Positions 26,201-41,200 of a DNA stretch of 64,000 nucleotides are shown here, piece by piece (within the stretch, counting starts at the first letter, position 1; every line of letters begins with the position of its first letter). The DNA is from Larus michahellis (taxonomy: Eukaryota; Chordata; Aves; Charadriiformes; Laridae). Location of the stretch: the NCBI RefSeq assembly GCF_964199755.1, contig NC_133897.1, positions 55,500,442 through 55,564,441 of the forward strand, in the 5' to 3' direction. Made by a program: the position numbers and the translations under genes. Under the pieces are notes generated by a model. It did no database searches and was not told the origin of the DNA. It saw nothing but the letters and a program-made list of their open reading frames with translations.

Positions 26201-29200
26201 AGCAGGCTGTCTTTAAGGCGGCACAGGAGCGGTGACATAGGCTGAGAGGGAGCCCTGGCTGCGTCCCCGCGTTGACCATAAAGTTAATATTGGATGATTT
26301 GCAGTGCATTCCCTCAGTATGAGGCCTTATCCTGATTTTGCTGAAAAGGAACAAGGCAGGGGGAAGACAAATACAGTAGGACAGTGCTCACAACAGGAAG
26401 GCTTACGTAATTTACTTGTATCCTGCTGCAGAGCAGCTGGCATGGCTGGGTCAAGAGACTCAAACCCCTTCACATTTCAAATAATGACCAATTTCAGGGC
26501 TGGGAAATGCTCAATGCAGGAATGCATTCCGTCTCCAGAAGTTGCATGGATTTGTAGTGGCAGCTTCCCAAGCAAAGCCCGGAGGGAGGTGAGGAGTTGC
26601 CTCGGGAGAAAGAGTGGGCATGGAACGGACCACCCAGCTGTCACAGAGCTGGCTTCATGGGCCGCTGAGCTGGGACACGGCCACTTGCCAGCAGCGGAGA
26701 AACGGGGACACGGCCACTTGCCAGCAGCGGAGAAACTCACTGGGGCATCCACCGCCTTATCCCTCTCCCACTTACTAATGTCAACGGTAAGCCTGCTGCT
26801 GGCTGCTGCCAGCTTGCGAAGGGGAGAATGAATAAAGGCAAATAAATAAATAAAATTAGAGGTCTTGCCTACAACAAACCCTGGTGCATCTTGTCCTCTG
26901 AACTTCCACACTTCCTGAGGCTCCTACAGGCAAGAGGGGAAAGATGATGCCCGGGGCAGACAGGAGAAACCAAGAAGGTGTTTTCCCTCAAGCGTTCCTC
27001 TGAAGACTGAGAAATCTTAGGAGATGATACCCTATCTTCTTCCTAACAACACACTCATGGCCTCTGGTTTAGTTAATTGCTCTTGGCTGAGGAGACGCTC
27101 TCTTCTGAAGTCTTTAGGAAAGGAAACACGATACACGAGTCTCAAATGCATGAGAGCTGGAAAATTAAAACGCTGACACTTGAGATTTGGAGCAGAATCA
27201 ACAGGCGCAGCCACCCACTGCTCAGAGCCGGAGCCCTCCCTCTCCATGCCCCCCACAAATCCAGACCTTTGTAGGATCCAAACAGGGACCAAGACACCTT
27301 ATGGCACCCAAAACAATTTCATATGAACTGCTGCAGAAGTTCCCTGAAATAAGTAAGGTGTTAAGCAGCCCTTTCCCCACCCCGCCAGTTCTCAGATAAA
27401 TCAAAACACAAAAATGAAAATATTTCCTTAAGATGAGCAAGTTGGTTCCCAGCTGCAACATAACTCGGGATTTTTACTCTGTGCCACAGCAAAGCATGAA
27501 AGGCCAAGTTCAGATCAATATCTACTGATTATTCACTTAAGGGAGAGAGAGCTGCTGCCTCAAAAACACAGTTCAGAAATGTATGATTCCTTTACTGAAG
27601 TGCAACCACACACAGTAAGACACAGGACTTATTCGGTCTATCTGCTACTATTTTGACTTCATCCAAAACCCAACCTCCACCCCAACTGTGCCGGAAGTCA
27701 GCCGTATGTTACCAAAAAAAAAGAAATAAAAATATCAGTATTGAGGGTTACTGTGGATGGCTTTGGAAATAAAGGGAAAACACAGCAGCTATAAAATGGG
27801 AGAGCAGCAATGGAGGTGAGCCCCGCTCCCAGTCCCAACACCCTTTACCTTCGTAGCAGGGCAAGAGCTTTTTCCCGTTGGACTGCAGGTTGGGGGGAAT
27901 GATATTGCAGAAGCCGTGGGGCAGGATGTACTCTGTCTCATAGTAGATGTTTTTCCAGCGGTGCGCACATGCCTAAAAGAGATCATATCACATGCGTTAT
28001 TGACCCAGAGTCACAGGAGAGCCTTCCGACCAAGGCACAGCACGCATGAACAGGACCTCTCAGCATCGCCTTCCCCTCACTGCCCCATTGTCCTCCCCTT
28101 ACACCCCCCCTTTCTAGATAAAGTATCTTCTCACTTATCTTCCGCATCTCATGACACTGCCTGACCTGGCAGCTCAGATCTTAGCCTTCACGTGTGCGTG
28201 ACTAGGAAAACAGCAGGTCTCAGGGCAAGACAGAGCCCATGCTGGAGATTTCAAGATCTCTCACTGTCTATGAATTCTCACGGCCAGTGAAGCTTTTCTA
28301 AACTAAAGATGCACCAACAGAACCCAGACGAGCCAGAAATGGGGGAAAAATGGGAACACAGACATTGAGAATTCACGTAAGAGGCTCAGAAGTGATGCTA
28401 TGACTCAGAAAGTTACTAAGACCATATTAGAAGGTTATCCCACCAGAGGATGCATGTGTGAGTGAAAGGCTTGTCTCACTGGGAAAGGTGGCTTTGTTTC
28501 TGGTGACAGAAGAGCTGGGCCTTGCTTACTGGTACTGAGTTAAAGTGAAAATGCCAGAGATTTTGTGGCAACGAGACTGACAACATCAGTCAAGGTGCAG
28601 GTGTGCTGCAGAGATTGGGGTGCCTTACCCTTCATAATGAAGAATAATATCACGCTGCAAAACCAGAGCTAAACCAGTCTCACCAGGACACATTGCTCAG
28701 TACAACTGCCACACACATGCAGGCACATAAGCAGCGTGAAGCCTGGTTCACACCTTCCCAGGACCCACTTGCTCCAAAAATTAACACTGCATTGCTGCCA
28801 GACAAACCACAAGTCGCCTGATGCTCAGGAGTTACTTGGAATAAAAAGAAATGAAATGTGAAACAGCAAGGGCGTTAAACCTGAGTACATGTCGGGCCAT
28901 ATCTTCAGCTGTTCTAAGTCACTGAAGTCAATGTAGATGTGTCAATTTATATCATTTAAGGCTTGGTCCTATGCACACTGACTAGCCCCTAAGCTACAAA
29001 TCACCTCCTCCACATACTTCCAACCTTCCTGGCAACTTTGCATCATCCCCTTCACAATCCCCACATTTGACCCTATCCTCCCCAGACAAGACACCCTCTG
29101 TCTTCTTCCCTTTGTGCTACCCCATTTTTCTGCCTTAGGACCTCAGAGCTTCCCATGGGAGCATCTCAACATCATTAAAAAAAATATATATTCATAAGAC

Positions 29201-32200
29201 AAGCACAGTTGTGTCACCTATCCAGTAAAGGACCTGGGAAGCGTACCAACCACTGGGAAGCTCAAAATTCAATCCAACCGTCAACACAGCTCCCTTCCCA
29301 TATACTTAACCACAGAAAGACATAAAAGGGTAATATTGCTCTCGTTTTTTAAACTGAGACAGAGTAAAACCAGTTGTGCAAAAGCCTGCCCTGCCATTAG
29401 CAGTGCTGCATTTAGAGTTTGATATTTATTACTTTCCTAACTTCCAGTACTCAAGGAGAAGCACGTATCTCCTGAAGATGGCTATTGCAGAGGGATAACG
29501 AGGGACTCCAGGGGCCGTGGAAAACTCTGCACTGCACTGCCTGGCGCAGGCTGCCACCCATGACACAAAGGATGCTTCTGATGGCACGCTGCTCGACAGC
29601 CAAATGCACGTGAGGCGTCCTACGAACTGCAGCTTTGGAGACTCCTTTACGTGCTTTAAGGAGCTCAGTTACGATTTTAGTCCCCATGCACCACTCATTC
29701 AAAATCTAACAGCAACGAAAAAAACAGCACGTGAAATGCTCATTTTCAGAGTAACCAGGAAATAGTTTCTCTCCTGACGGATCTGTGCTGCGAGCACAAA
29801 AATATACACATGCACAGCCCTTTTAAAGACAGTACTATAAAGACACATACTATTAAAGCGACAGTCAAGTCAACCCCCTCTCCGGATATAAACTCAAACG
29901 GAAACAGACTGAGAGTATTTTGTAAAATTATGGAAAGATAAATAAAGGATTGTGATATTGTAAATTCCTTGATATTTTATATCTCAGAAACTGCAAGGGA
30001 CTCACATAAATTAACCTACTAATCTCTCCCAGAGGAGCACAAACGACAGAGTTGGGGAGAGCAGCAGCATTTCATCAGAAGCAGGAGGCTTTGCTCAGGA
30101 GTGAGGTGTGGAGGCCAAGAAAGATAGAACAGTGTAAGGAGAAAAAAAAAAAGGAGCTGCTGCCTAAGAAATATGTTCAAAATCAACTGGAGGCTATGGG
30201 CTCAGTTTAGCAATTCTAGGAACACTTACCTACTCTGTTAGGGTTCGGGTTTTGTTTGGGTTTTGGGTGTTGTTTTTGGTTTTTTTAAATGATCACTTTT
30301 CTGTACTCTCAGCGTACTGTGTATACAGGCACACTACAGTTTAGCACTGACTGCCTGAGTCTGCGGACAGCTCGTAACCGTAGCTCCAAGAGATGAGCTC
30401 CACCTCGGTTATCTCAGCAGGGGCTTCCCCAGACTCCCCCACACCACAGCTGCAGAATTTGAGATTTTCCCAATGGACAGGAGTTCAGCAGCTCCTCTTC
30501 CTCCCTGAAACTCGTTTCTCTGCAGCCAGGCAACCAGCACATTTGTCTCCCTGCCACGACAAGGCTCGTCCACAGCTGCTTTTAGTTCTCCTGCCTTCCC
30601 AAAAATGTTCAGTTGGATTACAGTACGTAGTCCCTGCATTATTCAATGTTGCAGAGGCAAGGTGATGTGCTACCAAAGGTGGCTGCAGCCTTCCTTCTTT
30701 GATGGCAACATGTCTGAAGAGGTCTTAAGAACAGAGATGAGTCACCTGAATTTGCTGCTGTGGAAAGGGGTTTTCTGTGAGTTTTGTTTGGTTTTTTGTT
30801 TTTTGGGTTTTTTTTACCCTAAGGTGATTGCAAATAACTGACAGCTTATACACCCTATTTTAGATGCAAGCCATAGGTGCGCCCCTGTGCAACGAGGCCG
30901 CCATTGGCACACTCTGGTGCTCCGCAGCTGCTGCCGGGGCACAGGCTCTGGCTCTACCATGAAACAAGGGAGAAAGGATGCAAACCCTTGAAGCAAAATA
31001 AAAAGCTTCCGGACAAAGCACACAGAGGTCTCTAGTGATGGCAGACACTGCATTACTGCAGTGTAATGAATAGGCTATTTCAGAACTGCAGCCACTTTGC
31101 TCTTTTGCGTATTGAACGCCAGCCACGGGCTTTGCACCACAGGAAAAGCAACACGAGAGACCCAGGCTTCACTTTAGAGGCTGACTGCCCACGGTCCTTA
31201 TAGAGCCCTCTGCTGAATCCTAAAGTCAGAGTCCAAACAAGGGACTTTTTGAATGTACCACTGTCAGACCACTTCCAGTTTGCCCTTCCCTAGGAGGACT
31301 TTGGCTTTGCTGCAGTGATGGTTGGTTTTTTTTTTCCCCACAGACACACAGACACAATCACTAAATGTGCCACTAAGTCAACTACTTAACAGGAAAAATG
31401 GCAACACTTGATAAAAAAAAACAGAGTTACGACAGATGTGGCAGGTATTTAGGAAGAGCAAGACCTGAAGGATGTGGCTCATCTCCAAATAATAATGCAC
31501 TGCACCCGGTTCCTCTCCCAACAAAAGTAAAAGTAAAAGGACTTTTGCTGTTTCAGTTTGGAAAGAGCTGGCAATCTCAGCTGTATTATTGCAGTACTTG
31601 GATTAATGCAAATATTGACTGATAGCATACCCGAGGACAGGAAGCCACTGAACGGCAAACTTAGAGCTTTTTTTAGCTAATCTTACTTCTTCATTTGTTT
31701 AAGTTCTCATTTTTTGATACTTTTCTATTTAGCATGTCACACAAACATAAAACTCGGTTCATTAACATCCTGGCACAAGATGGGCTCAAACACAACCCCC
31801 TTTACCAAATACCAGCTAAAGCCCCCCTGCACACTCCTTACCTTCCCTACCACCCCTTTCTGCTGAAGCTGGTACTCTTATCCAGCAACTGGGGAAGGCC
31901 GATAAGACAGAAGTTTAAGCCACTAAGCAGTTTCAAAGCAAAAGCAACCACTGCTTTGTACAATCCGCAGTTAAACTATGGAATAACGACAGGACCAGAG
32001 GAAATGGTATGAAGCTGTGGCAAGGGAGATTTAGATTAGATATTAGGAAGAATTACTTTACTGAAAGAGTGGTCAGGCACTGGAACAGCCTGCCCAGGGA
32101 GGTGGTGGAGTCACCATCCCTGGAGGTGTTTAAGAAACGTGTAGACATGGCTCTTCAGGGCATGCTCTAGTGCCCAAGATTATTGTTTGTGGTGGGGTGT

Positions 32201-35200
32201 TGTGTGTGGGGTTGTGGGTGTGGAGTTTAGTAGGTGGGTGCTTTTTTTTTTTTTTTTTTTTTTTTGGTGGTTGGACTCGATGATCTCAGAGGTCCCTTCC
32301 AACCACTAAGATTCTGTGATTCTGTGACTGATTCCTCTAACGCAGGACGTCAAGAGTATGAATAGTTGTTTGCATGGGTTTAAAAAGCAACTACCCATAT
32401 TTATGAAAAGAAAAAAAAAAAAAAAAAAAAGAAATCCATCCAGGGCTATTGACCACAAAGATACCACTCTGACTTAAAGGGATCTCTGAAAGAGATGCAG
32501 CAAATAGAGCTGTAACGCCAGACAATATAGATTCCACATACTCATAAGTACTGGGCATCACTCACGAGTTATCTAGTAATTTCATGAAAAAGCTAAAATC
32601 AGCAGACGTGGCTCTGAACGCACATTCAGACACATCTTCTCAGAAAACCAATTTCTCACAGGTGCTTCAAAGACAGCTGCATTTTAAAGAAATCCTGATC
32701 TTTAAAATTAGAAGAGCAGATGAATTAAATTTCACCTGCTTATGGGAAAGTCATGAATCTTTTTCATTAAAAAAGTGTCTCAAAACAGAGAGTAACAATG
32801 CCCTGAAACAGTCAGGTATTCTCCATACAGGAAGGAATCCGTATGCCTTCATTCCAGGCTCTGTCTACACACAGATGTTTAATTAGTAGTTTAAGATGGA
32901 GTGCTTTGGTGGTAACTATCTCATTGAAATCAATGAGAATCAGACACTTAAACATCCTCAAGCATCTGGACAGAATCTACTTAATGAGGGCAGCATAATC
33001 TTGTCAGAGGGCTGATTTAGGACTTCCTTAAATCAGCGTAAGTTGCGGAGACATTTTATCATCTTAACCTGCACCCGAATAAGCACACCACCAGCTGCGC
33101 ACTTTACTTTAGCTACACTTTGCCTTTAACCTGCTTTGTGTCTGAAATTTCTGCCCCCTCAGCCCCAATCTAAGCCCTCACAGCTTGCCCTCATCTCTCC
33201 CCTTTGCAGCCTTCCCTCAGCCACTGAGCAACCAGCCCCAGCCTTGGTACTTGCCCAGCTTTTCTCCCTACTGGCTTTCCCTTCTTTTGGGGCTTCTGTC
33301 TAGGGAGATGACACCTAAGTATCAGCTGCAACCCATTCCCCTTTGAGCCGAAATACACAAAACTGTTATTTTTAAGATGTTGCTTTTACAAAAATGTCTC
33401 AACGTTGTCTAAAAAAAAGTGTACGCGTGAGTTTCTGAAAATGGGACAAGAATTTGTCTAGTTCAGATCAATGACTGGAAAACGGAGAGGATGCCGTGTC
33501 TCGAGATAGCGTTATCCTGACCAATGCAAGTTACTCCTGAGCTGTCACACAGGACCTCTGAGCACACATACAGACCAGGATATCCCCCAAAAACACGAAT
33601 TGCTTACACTAGCATGAATGCCTTAATTTTGTGCTCTGCTATGCATGTTTACAGTGTATTTCATTTATGCTCCTTTTTCCTCTCCTACTCTAGTGCTGAA
33701 CACATTTAAAACATCCAAGGAAGGTAAAGCATCAGCCAGCCTCTACAGCACTGGCAAGCTGTACACTAAGAGAGACAATCAGATGAAACACCACAGTACT
33801 ACCAAAGAAAGGTATAAAAACCACCTGCTCCCTCCTGGGGAAGTTGGTGTGCAAAGACTTGGATCGTAAGCATTTGGTTTCCAACTGCATATGAGGAAAA
33901 ACACCTTTGGGCGAAGCAGCTTTGTCCACTTGCCTTACACGGGTGGTTGGCACAGTAATCATTGTACTAGATCTTTCTCACTAGCAGCTTTGGGACAGTT
34001 TGGTGCCATGCACCAGGGCAATCCCCTGTCTCATTGGAAAGCTGAAGTCATACTGCAAGTTTCCAACTCCCAAACAGCAATGCAAAGAATTAACTTGTTG
34101 TCAGGGTTACTCTGATACGAGCTTGAAATTTGCCTAACACATATACTACGCACAACATTTTGTTGCAATTTATTTTTTTTTTTAATTTCATTTATCATTC
34201 CTGCAGACAGACTCACTTGGGTAGACAGTCAGAACCCAACCACAGATGCAAACACAGACAGCTATTGATCATGATACACCCATGTATTTTAGAAAGGTTT
34301 TTGCCCAGCTCTCTTTATGATTATCTTTTTTCCAACAGAGGAAATGTTGTTCTGCAAAGATATATTCCACATCCTAAGGACCACATATGCTCTCCTTGAT
34401 CTGTCTATTTGCATGGTAACCGTATCAAAGACAACAAAGCCACCCACACACAACTCTCTCTAAGTCACCTCTACTCTCAACTCTTCTTAATTGATATACA
34501 TAACGAAAAAATATCACCACAAAGACTCATCTTACATTTTTCATGCTAAGTTCTGACACGCAAAACATATGCTCAGGAAAAAAGGATGCATAATATTCTC
34601 TACATAAACATAGGGAAATGACAAAAAGAAAAAACTAGCAGGTACCTCCCAGACAAAAAGTTCTATTTATTCTGTTCAAAGATTTAATCCCTCAGATTTA
34701 GGAGGAAACCCTTGGGTGACACAAGTCAGGTGTGACGGCTTTGAAGTCCTCCTTCTATAAATAAAGCTTTCTGGCTGGGGCTCACTTTTCCTTCCGCTTG
34801 AAGGAAGGGACTAGAGAATTTGCTACCTGTAAAGCTGGGCTCCGTCAGTCACTGCTGAACACATTAATCCTGACGTGTTTAGCATTAAAGTCAGACAGCA
34901 GCAACGGGTTTAATGAGATCAAAGAAAAGAGTGGACTTACCAGCACACTTCCACCAGCCTTCGGCTGTCTAGCCAGGCTCACGCCCATCCATTCATCATC
35001 TCTGTCTTCTTTGCAGGTCTTTCCGCAGACCATGCCCCGAGAATTGCCTACAGAAAGAGGGGAAAGGCAGCAAGACAAGGAGACATGAGCTTTAAATACC
35101 CTCCAAATAATCCCTACAAGAAAAGAGATTGCCCATCAAACATCTGCCTGACAGTGCTTTTCTTTTCCCTTTCATCCTGATTATCAGTTCTTCTATGCAT

Positions 35201-38200
35201 TAATTGAGACAATGCTCTCACTCTTACTAGGCGCCAACAAATATATAGTAGACAACAGACCCTCTCCCGAACAGCCCAGCCGGCAGCTATTACAGCATGT
35301 CCACAGCTTTACTTGGGTAAACCATCGCACTCAAGTCAATGGGAGAGATGTGGGATTGCCTGCAGAATGCAATCAAAGCAAAAACCACTCTTGAAAATGA
35401 AGAGACCTGGAGCACTTAAAAAAAAAAAAAAAATTGAGGCCTAAATCTTTAGTCCTGTCAGGCAGTATTCACGAATCCATGAGAGACACTTTACATTACA
35501 GTAGCAGGACAAATCAAACTTAGCCAAAACACTGTTTTAACACATGTAAGCTTCATAAAAATAAATTCTACTTGACTCAGTCATGAAAAGATGAACAAGA
35601 GTAACATGCCTTTTTTATAAGCAGAGAAAGCAATAAAAAGCATGTCACCAAGAAAGCCAAAATATTAAAAGGCCTCCATTTTCTCCACCAGAATCCAGCA
35701 TGAAGTTTTTACATCAGAGCCTTACTTTAGGACTCCACCTTCCCCCAATTCAGACAGTACATCAGAGAAACCAAAGCTGATCCTGATCACGTGCAACAGC
35801 GTACAAGCACAACTCTCACACAGCAACTTAGCACAAGAAGCAAACCCAAGGAATGATTTTGCGGTATTACAAGGGAACACACAGATCGCCACATTGCTAA
35901 TAACACTGCACATCATGCGCTCACCGCCACACCGCCCGGGGTCATCCCACGCATCCTTACTTCAGCTCTGCCTGGAGTAGGCAGCAGCGCTCCCAACCAC
36001 TCACATACCCACCAGCATGCTGCAAAGTCACGCTGAAGCAGGTGGAGAAAAGACAGTGGCTTAGGGTAAGCAGGGAAAAACCCACCTTTGCTTGGCTACT
36101 CGGTGGAGGGAGCGAGCAGAGCCACTGGGAGGACACACGAGGTGGGACGCTATTTCATAATGTTGAAGAGAATATGACACCTTTGCTACTAGTGCTCAAA
36201 ATCAATAGAATCATAGAATGGTTTGGGTTGGAAGGGACCTTAAAGATCATCCAGTTCCAACCCCTCTGCCATGGGCAGGGACACCTCCCACTAGACCAGG
36301 TTGCTCAAAGCCCCGTCCAGCCTTGCCAAAATCCATCAGGAGAGGGTGACTAATTCCTCTCAGCGTCTTGGGGCCTCTTTGAAGCTGTCAGGAGGATTGC
36401 TAGCCATTTGGGTTGGGGTTGTCTTTTTTTTTTGGTTTCCCCTTCTCCCCCCAAGCATTGTAACTACCCACCTCGCCCCATATCCAGTTCTGTGCATCTT
36501 CTGTCAGGGTTGGTATGGACTCGACATTTAAACACTGCTCCTGGGGACTGAACAGAGGTGCTGTATTTAGATTCTGCCTTGGGAGCACCAACCAAGACCC
36601 TGGAAACCAAAAGCAAAGTAACAAGTGATTAATTTCAGGAGAAAAGGGAAAAAAAAATAAAAATAAACAAACAACATCAAGATTCACATTGCCAGAGCTT
36701 CCTCAGCAAGAGGACTTTTTTCAGCAACCTTGTAAAACGATGACATTGATTCACAAACTGAAAACACCACACACAATAAAGGCATTTTTCCCCAGTGAAG
36801 GCACAAATGCTTTAACAAGTTAAATTTCCATTAGGTTTGTAACACTTTTAAAGCAACACCCTACCCCCCAAAAGCACTTAGGAAAGTATTAGGATGGACA
36901 ACAGCAGCTGCATCCATTTTTCCTCAGTTTTAGCTACATCCCTATCAATCCAAGGACCCACAAGAGCTAATACACACACGCACGAGAGGATGAAATTTGA
37001 ACTCGGCGCTTGCCAGCCAGCAAAGATTAATAAGCTTGTTTAGAAAGTTGAGGCACCCCATTCTCAGAACGTTTTATGTAACTATAGCTTTAAAAAACAA
37101 CAGCAAAAAACCTCAACCAACACCATAGGAGCAAATCTCTTCCACGACATGCTGCTGTCAACCAACATTTATCATTAAGGCTTTGAAGACTTTACCTGGA
37201 CTATTTATCCCACATGAGAGCTGGGAAGCACCAACGTACAGCTCTGACCAGAGGGTTCCTTAATGTACCCTTGAAAGACGATGAGCACTTTTTAATAACT
37301 TACGTTATGATCCAGTTAACTGTTTAGCAAGCTGGCAGCTGCTCGTGCCCTAAGGGATGCTTTTTTAGGAGGATTATAGGGGAAGCACAAATATTAAGGG
37401 AACCCTTTTACCACCTCCTCATTAAAGGGACAATCTTTCTCACCTGGTTGAGAGCTCGGATCTGGGGCACATGAGGATGAGGAGGGGGGTTAAGTAGGAG
37501 GAAGGTAGCTCCAGGGAAGGCAGTACGGAGCACCAGGTAGTTTAGCATCAGTTCTGCTGCTGCCCTTGCACTGTGAGGCAGGGCAGAGCTTCTGCATGTA
37601 ACAAAATCCTGGCTGAAGTTAACCCCAGAGCTGGAACTAGGGGCGACCATCTCCAAAAGACTAAGCCTCCAGCACTCAGTGAGCAGATCCAGCCTGCTAC
37701 CTGGGAGGCAGCAGCTGACCAAGGAGGCACTGCTCTTGGTTTAGCCACTAAAGGGATAAAGAGCCACAGTGCAAAGTCAGTCCACATACGCAGCCCACCC
37801 ACAGCACAGACAGAAGCTTTCCCTGTTTTAAATAACTTTTCTTTCATTCTCTAATTTACAGTTCCATCCCCAACCACTACCCATCATCACCATCCTGGTT
37901 AAACACAGGGAGACCCAAGGCACAAGGCGCACACATGTCCAAGGTCAGCCTGAGACACCTGGGAGAGCTGTTCTGCATCAGAGCCTGGCCTATACCAAAC
38001 AGCAGCACGTCTCCACTCCTGCTGCGATACACGCTTCCCTGGATGTGACAAAACCGTCCCATCACATTTGGAAATATGTTTACAAAACACAGAGAATTCC
38101 CTACAATAAGTGACTGTTTTCTCCCAAGTTTCATGAGCTAAGCTGTATCGTTTGCCGAAGTTTGATGGGGCTGCGCTCTACAGCACACATCATGTTTTCA

Positions 38201-41200
38201 CAAGTGAGAAGAATTAGTGCCCAGAATACTTAAGTTGCTAAAACCTACAAAGCCTGCACACATTTGGGGAGTGAGCGCAAAGGAGCTTGAAATAATAGCT
38301 CCAAATGGAAATCCCACCAGGCAGGCGGCAGGCAGAAAATCAAATGCCAATCATTTCATTTACACAGGCGATGAATGCATGTCATTCACTTATTGACATT
38401 CATGAGGTCTAACAAAAATAAATAATGGGGGATATTACTAGCTTAAAGAGCTACGGGTTCAAATTGCAAACAGCAAGAAACTGTTTCTATGACCTGTTAT
38501 AACAATAAGATAATGTAGGCCACACTGACCTGCGGTTTAAAAAAAAGCTTTGCTCTAACCTAAGACAAGTAAATAAGATTCAGCAATTAGTGCACAAGAT
38601 ACCTGGGGTTGCAGAATGCAACATGGAGATGAAGGAGCCTAAATCACAAAAACTCTTCAGCTGTCTTAAAAAAGCTGAATGGGAAAAATTGATAATTCAT
38701 TATTTGAGTAGGCTACTGGCACAGAGAATTGCTGTCTTGAGCAAATATACCTTTCAAAAAGAAAACATTAGTTGCCGTTTATTCGTGTGGACCAAGCAGA
38801 AAGAAGCAAGCAGCCAGTAAAGGCAACTGGAGACACAGGCCAAAAGCAAATCTACTTTGGATCATCCTGAACGTCCGTGCATTCAAATTTTGTATTTCAC
38901 CTACATCACACACTATGTCAGCTTAGGATCTTCTCTCATTCTTTCACTCTTGCACCAAGACCCCAGTAGGTGAAACCTTTGCAGATCTCCTGTTCCTTCT
39001 GGTGTGACCCATGTTCGCCCATGGCCTGAGACAGTCACCTTCAGGGAGATGGGAGGTTTTCTGTTGGTTCACATGCTTTTTGGTTGGTCAAGTTGGTATT
39101 TGCCACATACCACTTATTTCGGTTTTATTCAAAGGTTTGAGACTGGAATATTTCCTTTGTCAAGAAGAGTGTCCTTTACTCTTTCAGCGTTTTCTGTATG
39201 CACCTGCTTAACTGTTAGAAGAAAGGCACCTGTTTAACTGTCATGAGCCTTTTCAGCAGACCTAGCTAGAAGACTCATTTGCATTCAAACATTTTGGGAC
39301 TCATCGAGCAAAACAAACGCCTACATATTAAAACACCTTTGAAATCTTTTGCAATTTCTATGAAACAACGCTGCAACCAGAGAAGGTGTCTTTCTCTGCT
39401 ACCATATTTAAACAGAAATAAATTTCAAAACAAAGCCTTAGAGTCTAATGCACTTGTCTTGCATTTCAGTGCTGCGGAGTCTTGCCTGGCATAAACACAG
39501 AAGATGTGTAAACAGCCAGCAGAAGTACAACCCTGTCCTCTTGCTATTATCAGGCAACCTTCCAACATATTCCAACTAGTTTAAAGTAGCCTTATTTTGT
39601 GGTACAGATTTCCAGTGCTGCTATAGGAGTACCTGGGTTGGCAGCAAAGCAAGCCCCAGCAGTTCTCCAGCCTTTTGCCACAAGGCTGATGGTGTGGGCA
39701 GCACTCTCTGCAGAGATTATCAATGAGTGCTGGCTCTCATCACAACCGTCATACTCTGCAGGAAGCCCCTAGGACATCTGAGAGCAGCTGCGTGAAGACA
39801 GCTTGAGGGGGAAACCCCATCAAGAGAAAGGCATTCCTTTCTATGGCAGAGAACCACGGGCAGCAGGAGTGGGGCTTGGGGCCATTTTAGGGTCACTTTT
39901 GCTTGACGTGCCCAGAGCTCTGTCAACGCAATACTGGGGGCTAAACTGACATTAGGAGCAGTAGGCAGAGAGGCCATTTAACCTTCTGTTTTTGCATTCA
40001 TACTTGCACGATCAAGGACAGACACGCTCATCTGTATGGAGACAGCGACGCAGCTTATGGAGACAGTGACACAGCTGTGTGGCCAGAAACCATCACACTG
40101 CAGGAGCCGCAGCAGCCAGTATTAATGGATGACAAGAAGCCTTTTTGGCCACATGGAAATCCACACCTCCTTAAAATTACTTCCTGCAGAACAGTAACTA
40201 TCACTTTGCTGGCGATTGACCCTCAGGACATACAGATTTGGAAATTAAGTGCTGCATTTAGCAGAAGGAACAGTGAATGAATGTGTCGAGCTGACCGATG
40301 GCATGGAGAGATGCCAAGCACATTAAGCATCAGCCTACAGCATGCCAGCCGCGATTAGGCAATCACAGCTCAAGGACTGGGGAGCGTAGGTACCTCACCT
40401 CGCTGCAATGTTAAGTGGCAGAGAAAAAAGGTCTTTAAATATCCTCGCATACCACAGTGGATTTCAAAAGCAGCACCAGAGGAGAGTGCACCACCGGCAC
40501 AGCCCAGTTGAGCTTCTTCCCTTCAGAAAGGTCTCTGTCACTTGCTAAGTCCTCGAAATAAAAACCCCAGTGGTTCATCCATTATGTGCAAAGCAATAAG
40601 TGTGAGGGCTGTTATTTGGGTGGTAGATGGATGACCTGTGACCAACAACAGCAAGCCCAAGTTCCCTGGAATGCCATGGCAGCACCTACAGCATCACTAC
40701 ATTGTTTATGCAACACGGCACGGTTAACCCAACACCCAGCCTCCACAGGGTTGGTCCTTTCCCGCATCTTCCTTCTAGTTGCACACAAGCACATCGTGCA
40801 CTAACACGTGCACACAAGCACATCCATCAGCATGAGGTGCAGAACAGCCTTCGTTATTTCAGCGGCAGCGCAATCCAGTGAAGAGCAGGACTGAAGGAAT
40901 GAAGCAACAGCACAGAAACCAGACTCATTCCTTATTGTAAAACTCACAGCAGGACACCATGCAACTAAACTGACTCCACTACTTTTTCGTGCCAGATCAT
41001 GTTGCCAGAAAGGATGAAGTTGTTACCATGGCCTTACTGAGGGATTTGGGGGTGACAGCAAGAAGGGGGCATAGGGAGGGGACAGGAGAAAGATGAAGCA
41101 ACATCTTATTTAAAGAAAAAGAATGATCAGAGATGTCACATTATTAATATTTTTTTTACTGGGGCAAAAACTGACATTTGTTTCTTTTTAAACTGTCCGA

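Larger units (their letters stand above)
20229..27848 (-). other. ITGA9: ITGA9 intron 4
   Basis: A large intron of 7.6 kb. It holds a TG/TA hairpin repeat (about 20,504-20,546), two long T tracts, an antisense CR1 fragment (22,205-22,596), an (AAAC)n repeat, an A tract near 23,166 and a 33-bp tandem duplication (26,672-26,736). The rest is unassigned. Several 150-180-codon open frames (for example 23,481-23,996 and 26,304-26,831) look accidental. Confidence 0.8.
27973..34940 (-). other. ITGA9: ITGA9 intron 3
   Basis: A 7.0 kb intron. It contains a T/G-rich stretch near 30,240-30,290, an antisense CR1 3' fragment (31,978-32,329) with an internal G/T plus poly-T expansion, and a poly-A of about 20 at 32,411. 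Nothing else was recognised. Confidence 0.8.

Noticed and set aside
26304..26831. 175-codon plus-strand open frame in intron 4
   Set aside because: It covers the 33-bp tandem duplication and is open on both strands because of high GC. It has no recognisable domain.
30239..30290. TTAGGG followed by repeated GGGTTTTG-like sequence
   Set aside because: There is only one telomere-type hexamer. The rest is irregular T/G-rich sequence, so it is not an interstitial telomere array.
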